64,000 nt of DNA from Botryosphaeria dothidea. Taxonomy: Eukaryota > Ascomycota > Dothideomycetes > Botryosphaeriales > Botryosphaeriaceae. A program made the position numbers and the translations under genes. Where the stretch lies: assembly GCA_011503125.2 (NCBI GenBank), contig WWBZ02000013.1, positions 1 through 64,000 of the forward strand, written 5' to 3'. The notes under the pieces are model-generated. The model worked only from the letters and a program-made list of their open reading frames with translations. It did no database searches and was not told the origin of the DNA. This document shows positions 45,105 to 57,070 of the stretch, piece by piece; within the stretch, counting starts at the first letter, position 1; each line of letters opens with the position of its first letter.

Positions 45105-45882
45105 CCTACCTACTAGAGCCTCCTAGAGCGAATAAGACTACGTATAGTATATAGAAATAAGTAGAAGAAGAGATAGATAAAGTTTACTAGCTAAGGAAGG
45201 TAAGGTAAGCTAGTAGCCTAAAGTATATAGTAGAACCTAAAAATTAGATAAATCTATAGCGAACTACCTAAGCTATAGAGTATACTCGCTACTCTACTAC
45301 GTATAGAGTATATTAGACTAGAGAACTTTCTCTCTAGGCGTAAGATACTAGGGTACCTTAGCCTTACCTGCCTATACGGCTAGTATAGATAAACCCTAAA
45401 GTATATTCTTCTCTTCTACCCCGACTTCTAATAGAGTAGGGTATAGATACTCTAAAAGATAGGAACTACGGACTACTATTTTCTTCTCTTAACGAAGAAG
45501 GGGATTAAAGTAGCGATAGACTAGTTCTTACGCCTAGGGCTACTTAAGTAATTTAGCCTAGTAAGAGAACTAATCTAGAAGAATAACTAGAAAGAGAAAC
45601 TAGGAGGACTACTAGGACTACTAGAACTACTAAAACCCGGATAATTACGAGGATAAGGACTAAAGAGATAGATCTAGTAGGTAAATATAGGGCTACTATA
45701 GTAGCCGCTACCGGTAAGAAGGAAAAATAGAACTAGTATAGGATAGTATACCTAGAGAGAGAGAAGGGGTTTTACTAGGCGAAAAGGTTTTCTCCCTCGT
45801 ATAAAATAATAATAGATAGCTAGCCCCGTATAGACCCGTAAGGAAGCTATATCGGAAAGAAATAAATTTATCTATCTATCTA

Positions 45883-46334
45883 TCTAAATATTTATAGAAT
45901 TCTTTAGCTTAGTATCTTTATCTAGCTTAACGAGTTCTTAAATATCTATTATATACTCGAAGCTATACTCTTACTTTCTTAGACTTTACTTAGTTAACTA
46001 AAAATCTATTTATTACCTCTAGCGATATCTTCTTTACTTTAAATATTAATATAAAAAAAAGTATTTAAGACTTTCTATTTTAACTCTTTAGAGGAGTAAT
46101 TAACTAGAAAGTAGCTAAATAACGTACTATTACGACTAGTAGTACTAAAGCTAAATTACTCGCCCTCTTAACTACCGCTAAGAAGACTATCTAGTAGAAA
46201 AATCTCTTTAAAATAATCGACTTTTCTACTAGATATTAGATAAAGATTTAGTATAATAATATATAGATAATTCGACTACTTAACGAAGAAACCTATAAGC
46301 TTATTACGAAACTTCGCTACGTCTAAATCTATAG
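45883..46334 (+). pseudogene. Copia C2 RNase H segment
   Basis: RIPped and colinear with 4470-4910 of C3. It ends at the duplication cgtctaaatctatag shared with 51475-51489. Confidence 0.75.
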
Positions 46335-49300
46335 ATAGATAGATAAATTTATTTCTTTCCGATATAGCTTCCTTACGGGTCTATACGGGGCTAGCTATTT
46401 ATTATTATTTTATACGAGGGGGAAAACTTTTTCGTCTAGTAAAACCCCTTCTCTCTCTCTAGGTATACTATTCTATACTAGTTCTATTTTTTCTTCTTAT
46501 TAGTAGCGGCTACTATAGTAGCCCTATATTTACCTACTAGACCTATCTCTTTAGTTCTTATTCTTATAGTTATCCGGGTTCTAGTAGTTCTAGTAGTTCT
46601 AGTAGTTCTTCTAGCTTCTCTTTCTAGTTACTCTCTTAGATTAGTTCTCTTACTAGGCTAAATTACTTAAGTAGTTCTAGACGTAAGAACTAGTCTATCG
46701 CTACTTTAATTCTCTTCTTCGTTAAGAGGAGAAAATAGTAGTTCGTAGTTTCTATCTTTTAGAGTATCTATATTCTACTTTATTAGAAGTCGAGGTAGAA
46801 GAGAAGAATATACTTTAGAATTTATCTATACTAGCCGTATAGATAGATAGAGCTAAGATACTTTAGTATCTTACGTCTAGAGAGAAAGTTCTCTAGTTTA
46901 ATATACTCTATACGTAGTAGAGTAGCGAGTATACTCTATAGCTTAGATAGTTCGCTATAGATTTATCTAATTTTCGGGTTCTACTATATACTTTAGGCTA
47001 CTAGCTTATCTTACTTTTCTTAGCTAGTAAATTTTATCTATCTCTTCTTCTACTTATTTCTATATACTATACGTAGTCTTATTCGCTCTAGAAGGCTCTA
47101 GTAAGTAGAGAGATAGTAGTAAAAGAGAGAGTTTACCTTTTTTCTAAGTAGGAATCTTCTAGCTAGGCTAGCGGTACCTCTAGTACTTAGAGTAGCCCTA
47201 GCTATCTATTTAATACTCTAGTAAGTTTTCTCTACTACTACTATAGCTAAGCTATCTCTAGCTCTAATAGTTTAGGCTAGTACTAGTTTATCTAGATATA
47301 ATAAGAGTAGGAAAATCCCCGTCTTATACTCTAAGATTTATATACTAGTTAACTTATACGCTTCTAAGATAGTACGTAGATACTAGTTTTAGATCTTCTA
47401 TAGTAGCTAAATAGCTATTTTTCTCTACTCTAGGGTTCTCTCCGGGGTATATTATACTCTATAGCTATAAGTAAGAGCTAGCCTTACTACGGCCGTATAG
47501 ATATAGCGGGCTTTAGTAAATAAGGCTCTCTAGGTAGATGCTACGAGTCGGGAGAGAGATATATACTATTTAATTACCTTAGCTCCTATTTCTCTAATAT
47601 AGAGTCTCTATCTAAGCTTATTATCTACGTAGATTTCTAGAATCTTTATTATAGGCTTTAGGTATTTAGTAAATCTAGGGATACGGATATCTACTACTAT
47701 ATTAAATCTCCTCGGCTTTCTTATAAAGTAAATAAGATAGTACTTATCTAGCGAGAACGCTAACCCGTAGGTAGCTATCTAGTACTCGTAAACTTAGTAT
47801 ACTCCCTCTAGTATTCTATAGTTTTATTCTATAGATCTACTAAAGGCTAGAATATTAGTATCGTCGACGAATCTAAGGGGGAAGATATTATCTTTATATA
47901 GCTATATAAGTAGATTAGAGGTAAAGAATAGATAGAGGATTAGAGATAGGGAGAATTCCTAGAGAATCCCGGTTAAGGTCTAGATTAGCGGGCTAGTAAA
48001 GTTTCTAAAAGATAGCTAAGTAGTCCGGTCCTATAGAAAGAAGTACGTAAATCTTTCTATCTATTTAGGAAGCCTCGCTATTCTTATATTATAGAGGAGT
48101 CTCTTATAGAATATATAATCGTATACTTCTAAGATATCTAGGCTAAGAACTAAGGCTACTAGCCTAGAATCTTACGCTTAGATAGTATAGATCTATTCCG
48201 TAAGTAGATCGAGAGCTACTACTACTAACCTATTTCTTCTAGCTTCTATCTATATATTAAAAAGTAGTTTATAGACTTTAGTCGCCTAGAAGATCCGATC
48301 TACTATAATTCTCTTAAGTAGCTTCTCTAGCGTATTAAGTAAAGTAATTAGTCTAAATAACTTAGCTTTAGTATAGTTATCTCTCTATAGTTTTCTTAGA
48401 ACTACGGTAATAGAGCTTTTAAACTATCTAAAATAGTATATAAGTACGAGGTATTTCTAGAAGAGTCTAGTAAGTAGTCCGCTTAGTATTTAAGCGTACT
48501 ACTTTAGAAACTTATTAATAATCTTATCTAGGTCTAGTATCTTATTCGGAAGAAGCTTCTTAATAGTATAGAGGATCTACTCTTTAGTAACGCCTTAGAG
48601 AATCTCTACTAGCTCTAGATATATATATCTATCTAGGTCTAAGAGGTTAGTAGCCTTAGAAGAAGAAAAGAACTAATTAATAAGAATTTCTATCTTAGCC
48701 GGATTATCGTAGTATAGTTATCTATCTACTTTTTAGAGGAGTAGAAACTAGAGTAGGGCTAGTAGTTCTTATACTTTTATTCTTATCTACTTTAAGAGCT
48801 TCTAGAGTATAGATAGATCTAAGATAATCTTAGCTACTATTCTACGCTATACTTTTATTCTATCTCTTCTAATCTATTTCTTCTTACTATTAATAATAGT
48901 TTAGTAAACTACTTAGTTCTTTTTTCTCTCTATAGCTATCTACTTTCTTCTAACTACTCTAGCCTAGTATACTAGGTCCGAATACTTCTTTATCTATTAT
49001 ATAGAGGTCTAGGACGAGGGTCTCGCTATTAGAATAGTTTTCTAAATTATTCTTTAGATAGCCTTCTAGAGTAGTATAGTAAAGTAATCTAGATCTACTT
49101 TAGTATTAAGAGGAGCTACTTTAAGATATTTAAGCTTTAATTAGAGTATATTATTAGTTCTCTTCTAGTCTACTTTCTTCTACTAGGGCCTTAGAAAACG
49201 TAGTTCCGCGGGAGTAAGAAAAAAATCGAGTATAGTAAGGATAGGTAGGTAGTTAGAGGATAATTTAAGCTTCTAACTAGCTCTATAACTAAGAATTCTC

Positions 49301-51474
49301 TTCTCTAGCTACTATATAGTAAAGATAAGGTCTAGAGTACTCTCGCTACTACTCTCTCTTCTCGTAATAGTATCTCTTAAAAGAGCTAGGTTAAGGTTAG
49401 CTATAGTAGCTATTTCGATAAGGTTATCTATAAGAGTATAATATTTTAGAGCGGTTATACTTCTCTAGATAGGATAGTAAAGGTTAAAGTCTCCTAGAAG
49501 AATATACTTTCCTAGTTTTCTAAGAGCTTCTAGAAGAAGAGATAGAGTTTCTAGAGCCGTACTAGTATAGAAGACTAGTAGGAGATTATAGTAGTTATAG
49601 ATATAGATTATACGTATCTTAGTAGTAATAGATAGTATAATAAGATCTAGTAAGTAGGCTATTACTTACTAGAAGTCGAGAATAATAGCCTTACTTATAA
49701 AGAAGTAGATTCTTACTACTTTCTTCTAAGGGAAAACTATATAATAGATAAAGTATCTTACTATTATCTTAACCCTTAGATTTCTCTAGAATTTCTAGAT
49801 AGCTAAGATATAATAGATTCTTAAATTAACCTTTTTAAAGAACGGAAGTATTACTCTATCTTTACTCTTATAGACGTTATACTATACGATAGAGAGAGAG
49901 CCTATATCTAATATTAACTTTCTTCTATTTCTAAGTTAGGCTACGAGGAGGTTATTAGTATAGACTACGAGAAGACGGAAGTTCTCGTAGACTCTTTCTC
50001 TAAGGTATACTAGGAGCTATTAAGTTCGGTAAACCGTATTTAGTTAGAAGGCGGGAGGCGGCTTAGGTTCCTTAGCCTACCTAGCTCTCTCTTAGTCGGC
50101 TTCTCTTCTTTAGACCTCTTTTTTAGCCTAACTATTAACTAGTTAGTTTAAGGCTATATCTTAGCCGTAGAAGTACCTTCTCTATATCTCTCTAGTACCG
50201 CTAGACGGGTCTTAGTAGTCTTAGTCTAACGGGCTCTACGCGTTAGATAGAAGTTACTTTAGGCCGTATACTCTTAGTTATAGTTTATATATTACGTCTT
50301 CTCTTTAGAGTACTCGTAGATATTATATACCTCGGCGTACTAGCCGTATCTATTCTCTCTTCTATAGTAGATAGAGATATAGCTATAATTCTAGTACTTA
50401 AAGTACTAGGTTACTATAAAGATTATACTATAGTACTCTACTATATAGAGAGTATAGTTACTAATAAGTTCTTTAGTAATAATCTAGTTAGCTATCTTAG
50501 AGTCTATAGTACTAAAGATAATAGCTAAGTACGTCTTCTTCTTTAGAAGCTTTCTTTTTAGCTAGACTAGCTTACTAATACGTAGTTCTAAATATAGAAA
50601 TAGATTCTAATTCTAAAGAGTTTAGGCGGCCTAGGGATTTTTAATATTAATATCTTTAAAGAGGACGTTATAGACTAGTACTAAGTAGAGCTACTAGTTA
50701 GAACGAACTTTTCTATCTAGTTCTATAGTCTATTTCTAATTCTAGAGGAGGGCTACTCTAGTCTAAATATTAGATATAAAGAGTTTAACGTCTCTATTAG
50801 AGAGCTTTTTAGCCGCTAGTACTCTTTTATAAGCTAGGCTTTTTTCTATCTAGATCTTCTTAATAATAGCCTCGTTAGTAAGATTAGTAACCTTCTATCT
50901 ATTAGTCTTATTCGGAAAGTATAGAATAAGCTTAGTAGTAGTTAGGAAATTAGAAGGCTTTAAAGCTACTCGGGCTATAATATTAGTCTAGCTAGATACT
51001 ACGGGCGTAGAAGTAGTCTAGAGTTAGCTAACTATCTTCTAGACTTACTAGATCTTCTTAAAAATATTCTTAAGACCTAGCTCTTTAGTAGTCGCCTTTT
51101 AGTAGATAGTAATATAATTCTAGAAGATTATCTTAGTAATATTAAGAAAATTTTTTATTTAGCTAGAGAAAACTAAAGAAAGGCTAGTAGATACTTATAG
51201 GGCTTAGAGAAGAATATCTACTATTTTTAAGGCTCTTTTAACGTATTCTACGCTATACTAAGTATTCTACGGTTTATTAGAAATACGCTATAGTTAGGTA
51301 GAGATAGTTACTAGAGAGGGCTATTCGCCCCTTTCTATAGCTTCTATATTAATTATAACGCGGCTATAGCTACTCTAAGTAGTATTTTAAGTCTCGCTAG
51401 GCCTAGAAGAGTCTCTAGAGCTCTCTTCCGGCGCCGTAGCTTAGAGTCGATTTTTTAGCGTAGTTATATTTTTC
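46335..51474 (-). mobile_element. LINE-A copy 4, full length, RIP-saturated
   Basis: It is flanked by cgtctaaatctatag (46320-46334 and 51475-51489). The tail (TATC)n is at the left, and the 5' end with its A-run and an ATA for the ORF1 start is at the right. It is colinear with copy 1 over its whole length. TAG/TAA codons fill both ORFs. Confidence 0.93.
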
Positions 51475-51736
51475 CGTCTAAATCTATAGCTACTAGCTAC
51501 GCTAGGAAGTTTAATAAGGCGATATCTTAATTTCCTAGACTTCTACTATAGAAATAATTATAAATAGACTTACGAAATCTCTTAATAAATAAAAATATTA
51601 ATACTTTCTTTAATAAATTAGACTTAAAGATATTACTACTAAATTATAAGATAACTAACTATTTTACTTAATTTCTTATACTTAATACTACTTTTACTAT
51701 TATAATTCTTCTAATACGTATACGTCGTAAAGAGAG
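51475..51736 (+). pseudogene. Copia C2 3' end of pol and polypurine tract
   Basis: Colinear with 4905-5164 of C3, ending cgtaaagagag, the RIPped polypurine tract, right before the LTR. Confidence 0.8.
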
Positions 51737-51977
51737 TATATTAGACTTTCTTACCTTACTATCTTAGGTATCTCGTCTATCTTAAATATTCTATTCTTTA
51801 AATAATAATACTCTTTAGTATCTAACTCCGTATTAATACTCTCTCTCGAATCTTTAGTATTCTTAGTTATTTAGTTATTACCTATATATATAAGTAAGTC
51901 TACCGGCCTTCCTCTTAGAAGATAGATAGAATCTACTCTCTTTTCTAATCTTATACTCTTTACTCTTAAATCTAATA
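51737..51977 (+). repeat. 3' LTR of Copia C2
   Basis: 241 bp, a RIPped copy of 5165-5405. The following ctaag is the right target duplication. Confidence 0.92.
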
Positions 51978-52367
51978 CTAAGATATTCTACTAAGTAAGA
52001 TCTATACTAAAGAAGAACTAATCCGAGTACTTAGTAGAGAAATAATTTAACTTATCTATCTAGATTCTAAGAATAATAAGATTATAAGAACTATCTAGTA
52101 TATTCTCTATACTCTCGATTTACTAATTAGTATAATTTTCTCTCGGGTCTTCTATAAAAGAAAAGATAATTAGCTCTTCTTCTATAGATTAAATAAGCTA
52201 GAATTCTATATTCTATTAGATAAAGAAATTATATATACGCCTTATAATAAGAAACTCGGCTTCTTTAGTCTAAAGATTATTACTATCGGTAACGAATCTA
52301 AGAATTAATAACGCTAATTACTCTTTCTAATCTTACTAATTAAAATCGATATTAATCTTCTATATTA
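51978..52367 (+). pseudogene. Copia C1 segment (protease region)
   Basis: RIPped coding continued from 21078. By position it covers the protease region. No motif is certain. It stops at the SINE copy 2 insertion. Confidence 0.55.
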
Positions 52368-52978
52368 GATAGATAGATAAATTTAATTTAAGCTAATTTA
52401 GCTCTTCGAAGAGTCTATATAGCTATAGCTATCTATAAGAATATATAAAAGAAGAAACCGTAGCTACTTTCTTAGAATAGCCCGGGTAAAAACCTTTTCT
52501 ATCTATAATAGTAGTATTCGTAGATACTCTATTTAGTATAGTTTTTTTCTATATATTAGTAGCGGTATTTAAAGTAGAAAGAGTAGCTAAGAGAGAGGAA
52601 CTATAGAGAGAGATAATTATAAATCTTAAGACTAAGTCGTAAGAAGTTCCGACTTATCTATTTATAAGTGCTAGTAAAGCGCTCTTAAAATTTATTTTTA
52701 GAAGCGCCTAGCTAGCTCTTCTCTTCTTTATTACCGCTAGAGAGAACGCGGATACGTATACTTTTATAGTAGGACGTATATACTACTTATAGCCTATTCT
52801 AACTATCTATAGATTTTCCCTCTTATTACCGCTAGAGAGAACGCGGATACGTATACTTTTAACGTAGAACGTATATACTATAAGTAGGTAAGCGGTCTAA
52901 GATTCGAACTTAGAATCTATATTATTCTAGAAAGGCTAGGTTACCGTAGAAGTATACTCTACTAGTATATTACTCCGC
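52368..52978 (-). mobile_element. SINE copy 2
   Basis: 611 bp, flanked by taatcttctatatta (52353-52367, 52979-52993). It is colinear with SINE copy 1, including the duplicated 55-bp block and the LINE-A-like tail. It is RIPped, but its tRNA-like head is the clearer of the two. Confidence 0.85.
52891..52978 (-). ncRNA. tRNA-like head of SINE copy 2
   Basis: On the minus strand, AGCGG at the start pairs with CCGCT at the end. The T arm CTAAG-TTCGAAT-CTTAG is perfect, and TTCTA/TAGAA can form an anticodon stem with an enlarged loop. A D-arm-like tactagtagagta is present. The isotype cannot be assigned because RIP has altered it. It would act as an internal RNA polymerase III promoter (A and B boxes). 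Confidence 0.6.
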
Positions 52979-54640
52979 TAATCTTCTATATTAACGAATA
53001 GAATATATATTATTTTAAGCCTACTAGATACTTGCCTAGTAACTTAGCTATTAACTTACCGGCGAATAGAGTAACTACGAGATCTATATTCTTACTAAAT
53101 TATAAAAAAATATTAGCTATAAGAAGTAACGACGTACCTCTAAACTAGGTAAATTTTATATTAATACCGTTTAGATATCTACTCCTAGAATATACGGCGA
53201 ACGCTACTTTCTCCTTATAACTAATAATATAACTATATTCCGCTAGAGCTATCTATTTAAGAAGAAATATTATATATTTAACACGCTTAAGGATTATATT
53301 AAGATATAGAATACTTAGACCGGGAACTACCCGAAACGAATTCGAATTAATAATAGTCGAGAATTTATAATAAATTAACTCCGAGCCTATTATAGTATAA
53401 AAGGTATTAAACTTAAGATTTTAGCCTTTTATATATTTAAATAGAATAGTAAGGCTAAGAAGGCTAATTATATTATCGAAATCCGAATTAGATTAATACT
53501 TTAAGATACTAGACTACTCTTATTTCTCTAGCTAGAAACCTTAAATACCGTAATTAAGATTATTAATCGAATATCTACTAGAATTAATAAGGATTCTAAG
53601 ACTTTATACTAGTTATTATAAACGTAGCTTACTTAGATCTCTTACCTCTCGTTTACCTTCGTTAATTTAAAATTTAGATCTAAACTTATCTACTTATAAA
53701 TTAGAAAGCTAATATTTTAGTTCGTTCTTTATATATATAAAGCTCGTCTCTTTACTTTATAGTTAGCTCTTTAGTCTAGTAATAAGTATTCCTCGCGTAT
53801 AACTTAATACGCCTTAAATTAGATCTTACTTATCTTCCTCGTCTCTCGTTCCTCGCTTCTCGTCTCTCGTATCTCGTATTCTCGTTCTTTAAACTATACC
53901 CTTATACTTTAGTATTACTTTACCTCTACTATCTTTACCGGCTTCGTTACCTCGTCTCTCCGCCCCCCTTTAAGGTCCGTTTATTATACTAGTCCCTCTA
54001 CGAGATACTAGAAATATTAAATACTCTTTCTAATATTACTAATTAGAGAATCTTTAGCTATACTACCTACGTCTATATTCTAAAATAATAAAAAATCTAA
54101 GAAAATAAGCTCGAGCTTAGAGCTTAGAAGGAAAATATTATCGAATATAAGAAAGATAATATCTACCGTATCTACTTACTTAGTAAGCGTATTATTATTA
54201 GAAGCTTCTATATTATATTTAATAAATCGAATCTAGATCTTTTTAATATTTTAAATAAGAACCTCTTAGATAAGGAGAATTCTATAATCGAATACGTTAG
54301 ACTTCTCCTTAATTTAGAGGGTAGAACTCTATTAGATCTATCTTAGTATTAAATTAAATCTTAGTAATTAAAAGAATATAAATAGATAGATAGACTTTAG
54401 TTAATTACTTAATAAGCTCTACGAATTTAAGACTAACTAGACTTATTTAGATTAACTAGTACTTTTAACCTACCTAAATTACCTAATCTCGGAATAATAC
54501 GTTAATCTTTAATCGAATCTCTACTAATTTCGGATATAGAATAATATCTACTACTAATTAATAACTAAGACTAACTATTAGAATTATCGGAATTACCTTC
54601 GGCTTTAATATCTATAGCTAACTAAAAAGAATTAAGCTAG
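52979..54640 (+). pseudogene. Copia C1 integrase region
   Basis: Read through stops: a core integrase with TRNEFELIIVENL and FKQNSKAKKANYIIE (the PEQNG...ER..R region after RIP) near 53180-53520, then a long degraded tail to 54640. It is interrupted at the duplication gctag by Gypsy-2. Confidence 0.7.
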
Positions 54641-55119
54641 TATTACGGCGTAGCCTCTATAGATTAAGAAAGTTAGAGATTAGCCCCGCCGGAATAATAG
54701 AAGTCGGGGTTATAAAGATTCGAGGTTACGTAACCTCGCGCTTAACTAGACCTACCCGCTTAGATTACTAAGGCTATCTAAGTAGGCTCTACCTACTAAG
54801 CTATTCTACTTAGTTATAATAGCTTATTTAGAAGACTACGCGCTCTTAAGCGTAACCCGCCTATTAAGTATATAGATTATATAGAACTCTTCTACGTATA
54901 TAAACTACGCTCTCTAGATAGCTTTAACCTTCGTAGTTAACTTTAATAATAATTTAGTACTAATTATTAGTAATAAGGCCTTCGTACGTAGTACTTAGTC
55001 TTTAGTCGTCTACTCGTTCCTCGCGTATCTCTTCTTATACCTACTTAAGAAAAACCCCTTAATAGATTTCTACTCTTTTTAGTATTTAGATTCTTAGAGG
55101 TAGAGGCCCGCTCGTTATA
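54641..55119 (+). repeat. 5' LTR of Gypsy-2
   Basis: 479 bp, from TATTACGG (RIPped TGTTACGG) to CGTTATA. Contains gtatataaactacg and ctttaaccttcgtagttaac, matching the Gypsy-1 promoter block. Confidence 0.93.
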
Positions 55120-55199
55120 TTTTAACTACTATCCTTATAAGGAGAGAAATCTTTTTAGAAACGAGTTTATTAGGTTAAGTATTACCCCGCCTAACGCGT

Positions 55200-57045
55200 T
55201 TAGAGAAAGTATACGATAGTACCGGGATCTTAGATAGATATCGACCTAATAGAGAGTCGCGCTAAGAGTACTTAGAAGCGTACTCCGCCCGCGTAGTAAA
55301 TAGAGCCTACTCGAGAAGAACTCTAAATACTTATTTAGAAATAAAAAGTCTAGATCGAGCGCCTACTAGCGTACTAGATAAAATAGAGCGCTACTAAGGT
55401 TAAAGTAGCGGTATCTAAGAAGTTCGATAGAAATAGGAAGAAGCTCTAATTCTTTCTACTCTAGATATAACGCTACCTCTAGTTTAACTAAGTATAATTT
55501 AATAACGACGCCGAGGAAGTACTCTTCGTATTAATCTATTTTAGAGGAACGGTAGAGGTATAGATAAAACTATATCTTCGCGACTATCTATCTAATAAAT
55601 ACTCTCTCGAGAAGAGAAGAGTAAAGACTAAGAAAATCTTCGATATCTATACGGAATTCGTAGATAACCTTAGAGCTACTTTTAACGATCGAGACGAAGT
55701 CCGTAAAGCCTCTAACGATATTATAACCGTTAGATAGATAGAATCTATAGCCGTCTATATAACTAAGTTTTAGTAGCTTATAGCCTACCTTAAATAGTTA
55801 GACGAGACTTTCCGCGATCTCTTCTATAAGGGCCTAAAGAACGAAGTTAAGAAGAATATAATTACTTACGAATATCTACCTACCTTCTAGAAAATAGTAG
55901 ACCTTACGTCTTAGATCGACGGTCGTATATACGAATAGAAGATAGATTCTTAATAATCTAATACCTCGAAGCTACGCCGTAAAAGAATAACCCTCGAAGG
56001 CGGAGACGCTATAGCCCTCGACGCGGCTAATAGATAGGATTCTAAGAAGAGTAATAATAGTTATAATAATAAGAAGCCTAAGGAACCTAACCCGAACTAG
56101 ACGAATAAGTAGAAATAGCGCTATAAGAATCGACTCTATATTATCTACGGTAGTAATAAATACTTCTCTTCTAAGTATTCGTAGAACTCTTATAGTAAGA
56201 AGAATAATAAGTAGACTTCGAGCGCTTAGCGTAAAGCGTCGGTTATATCTCGCTAAGATAACTACGATACGCTATACTAGATAGCCTATTACGATAACGG
56301 CTATTAGACGTATTAAACTAGTAAGGATATCTCTAGATAGTACCTCTACGAACCTCGAAACTTCGATATAATAACTAGGAACGAAGAAGTTATCGAAACC
56401 GACGATATTATCGATAGTTTCTCTCTAGACGACGAACTTATTAACAGCGAAATAGAAGAACTATACGAGAGTACTAGTAAAACGTAGTTAGATAATATAT
56501 CTATACTATCGGATAAACTAGATATCCTCGTCTCGTTAGAAGTTCTTACTAAAAGATACGGTATTAGTAACTACCTACGGGACGAATAGGGTAATCTTAG
56601 CTAAATAATCTAGATTCCGTATTAGAAAAGTATCGCGCTTACGGTTATTTAGAAATAGCGTTAGAATATTCTTTAAGAAACCCGAATCGAATAAGACGAG
56701 AAGAAGTACGAACTTCTAGTAACTAAAGAAACGATACTCGTCGAACGCTACTACTAAGGAAACTTAGTACGCGAGTAAGTAGACTACGACTCCCTCCGGG
56801 AACTAGTACGGATTCTCTACTAGTACGGTACGGTAACGATCTAGTATCGTATACTCTAGTAGATTCCGGATAAGAAGCTTAATCGACTAACCTTTAGATA
56901 TTAGATTCGAAAGAATAAAGTCTACTAGCGAAGAAAGTAGAACGCCGATAAATAGACTAACTAGAAGTAAGTATATCTCTAAGTTAACGAATAGAAAGAC
57001 TATATATATAGTAAAGTCTACGGCTACTCTATACTAAAAAACTAG
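55200..57045 (+). pseudogene. gag of Gypsy-2
   Basis: The start is not placeable. Read through stops it shows LYLRDYLSNKYSLEKRR, FRDLFYKGLKNEVKKNI and a degraded zinc knuckle near 56125-56180, in which the Cys and His positions read Tyr (YIIYGSNKYFSSKYS). It ends at TAG 57043-57045, right after the slippery heptamer. Confidence 0.7.
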
Positions 57046-57070
57046 ACGGCCCTACGGTAATAGAACTAAC
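57036..57070 (+). promoter_or_regulatory. Gag-pol -1 frameshift site of Gypsy-2
   Basis: aaaaaac (57036-57042) then tagacggccct, identical to Gypsy-1 over 17 bases in otherwise diverged sequence. gccct can pair with aggggc about 20 bases on. Confidence 0.65.

Larger units (their letters stand above)
31772..45882 (+). mobile_element. LINE-A copy 3, full length, RIPped, with two insertions
   Basis: It is flanked by tctaaatatttatagaat (31754-31771 and 45883-45900). LINE sequence occupies 31772-35354, 35959-36754 and 45105-45882, and these join exactly at the target duplications of the TRIM and Gypsy-1. The 5' end has extra bases (aatctaaga) before the ATA that replaces the ORF1 ATG. Both ORFs are heavily broken. 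Confidence 0.92.
21079..51977 (+). mobile_element. Copia C2, Ty1/copia element opened by five insertions
   Basis: The outer LTRs are 21079-21317 and 51737-51977, flanked by ctaag. Removing the nested LINEs and the SINE leaves about 5.3 kb of Copia: gag, integrase, reverse transcriptase, RNase H and polypurine tract. It is strongly RIPped throughout. It belongs to the same family as C3 at 4250-5405. Confidence 0.92.
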
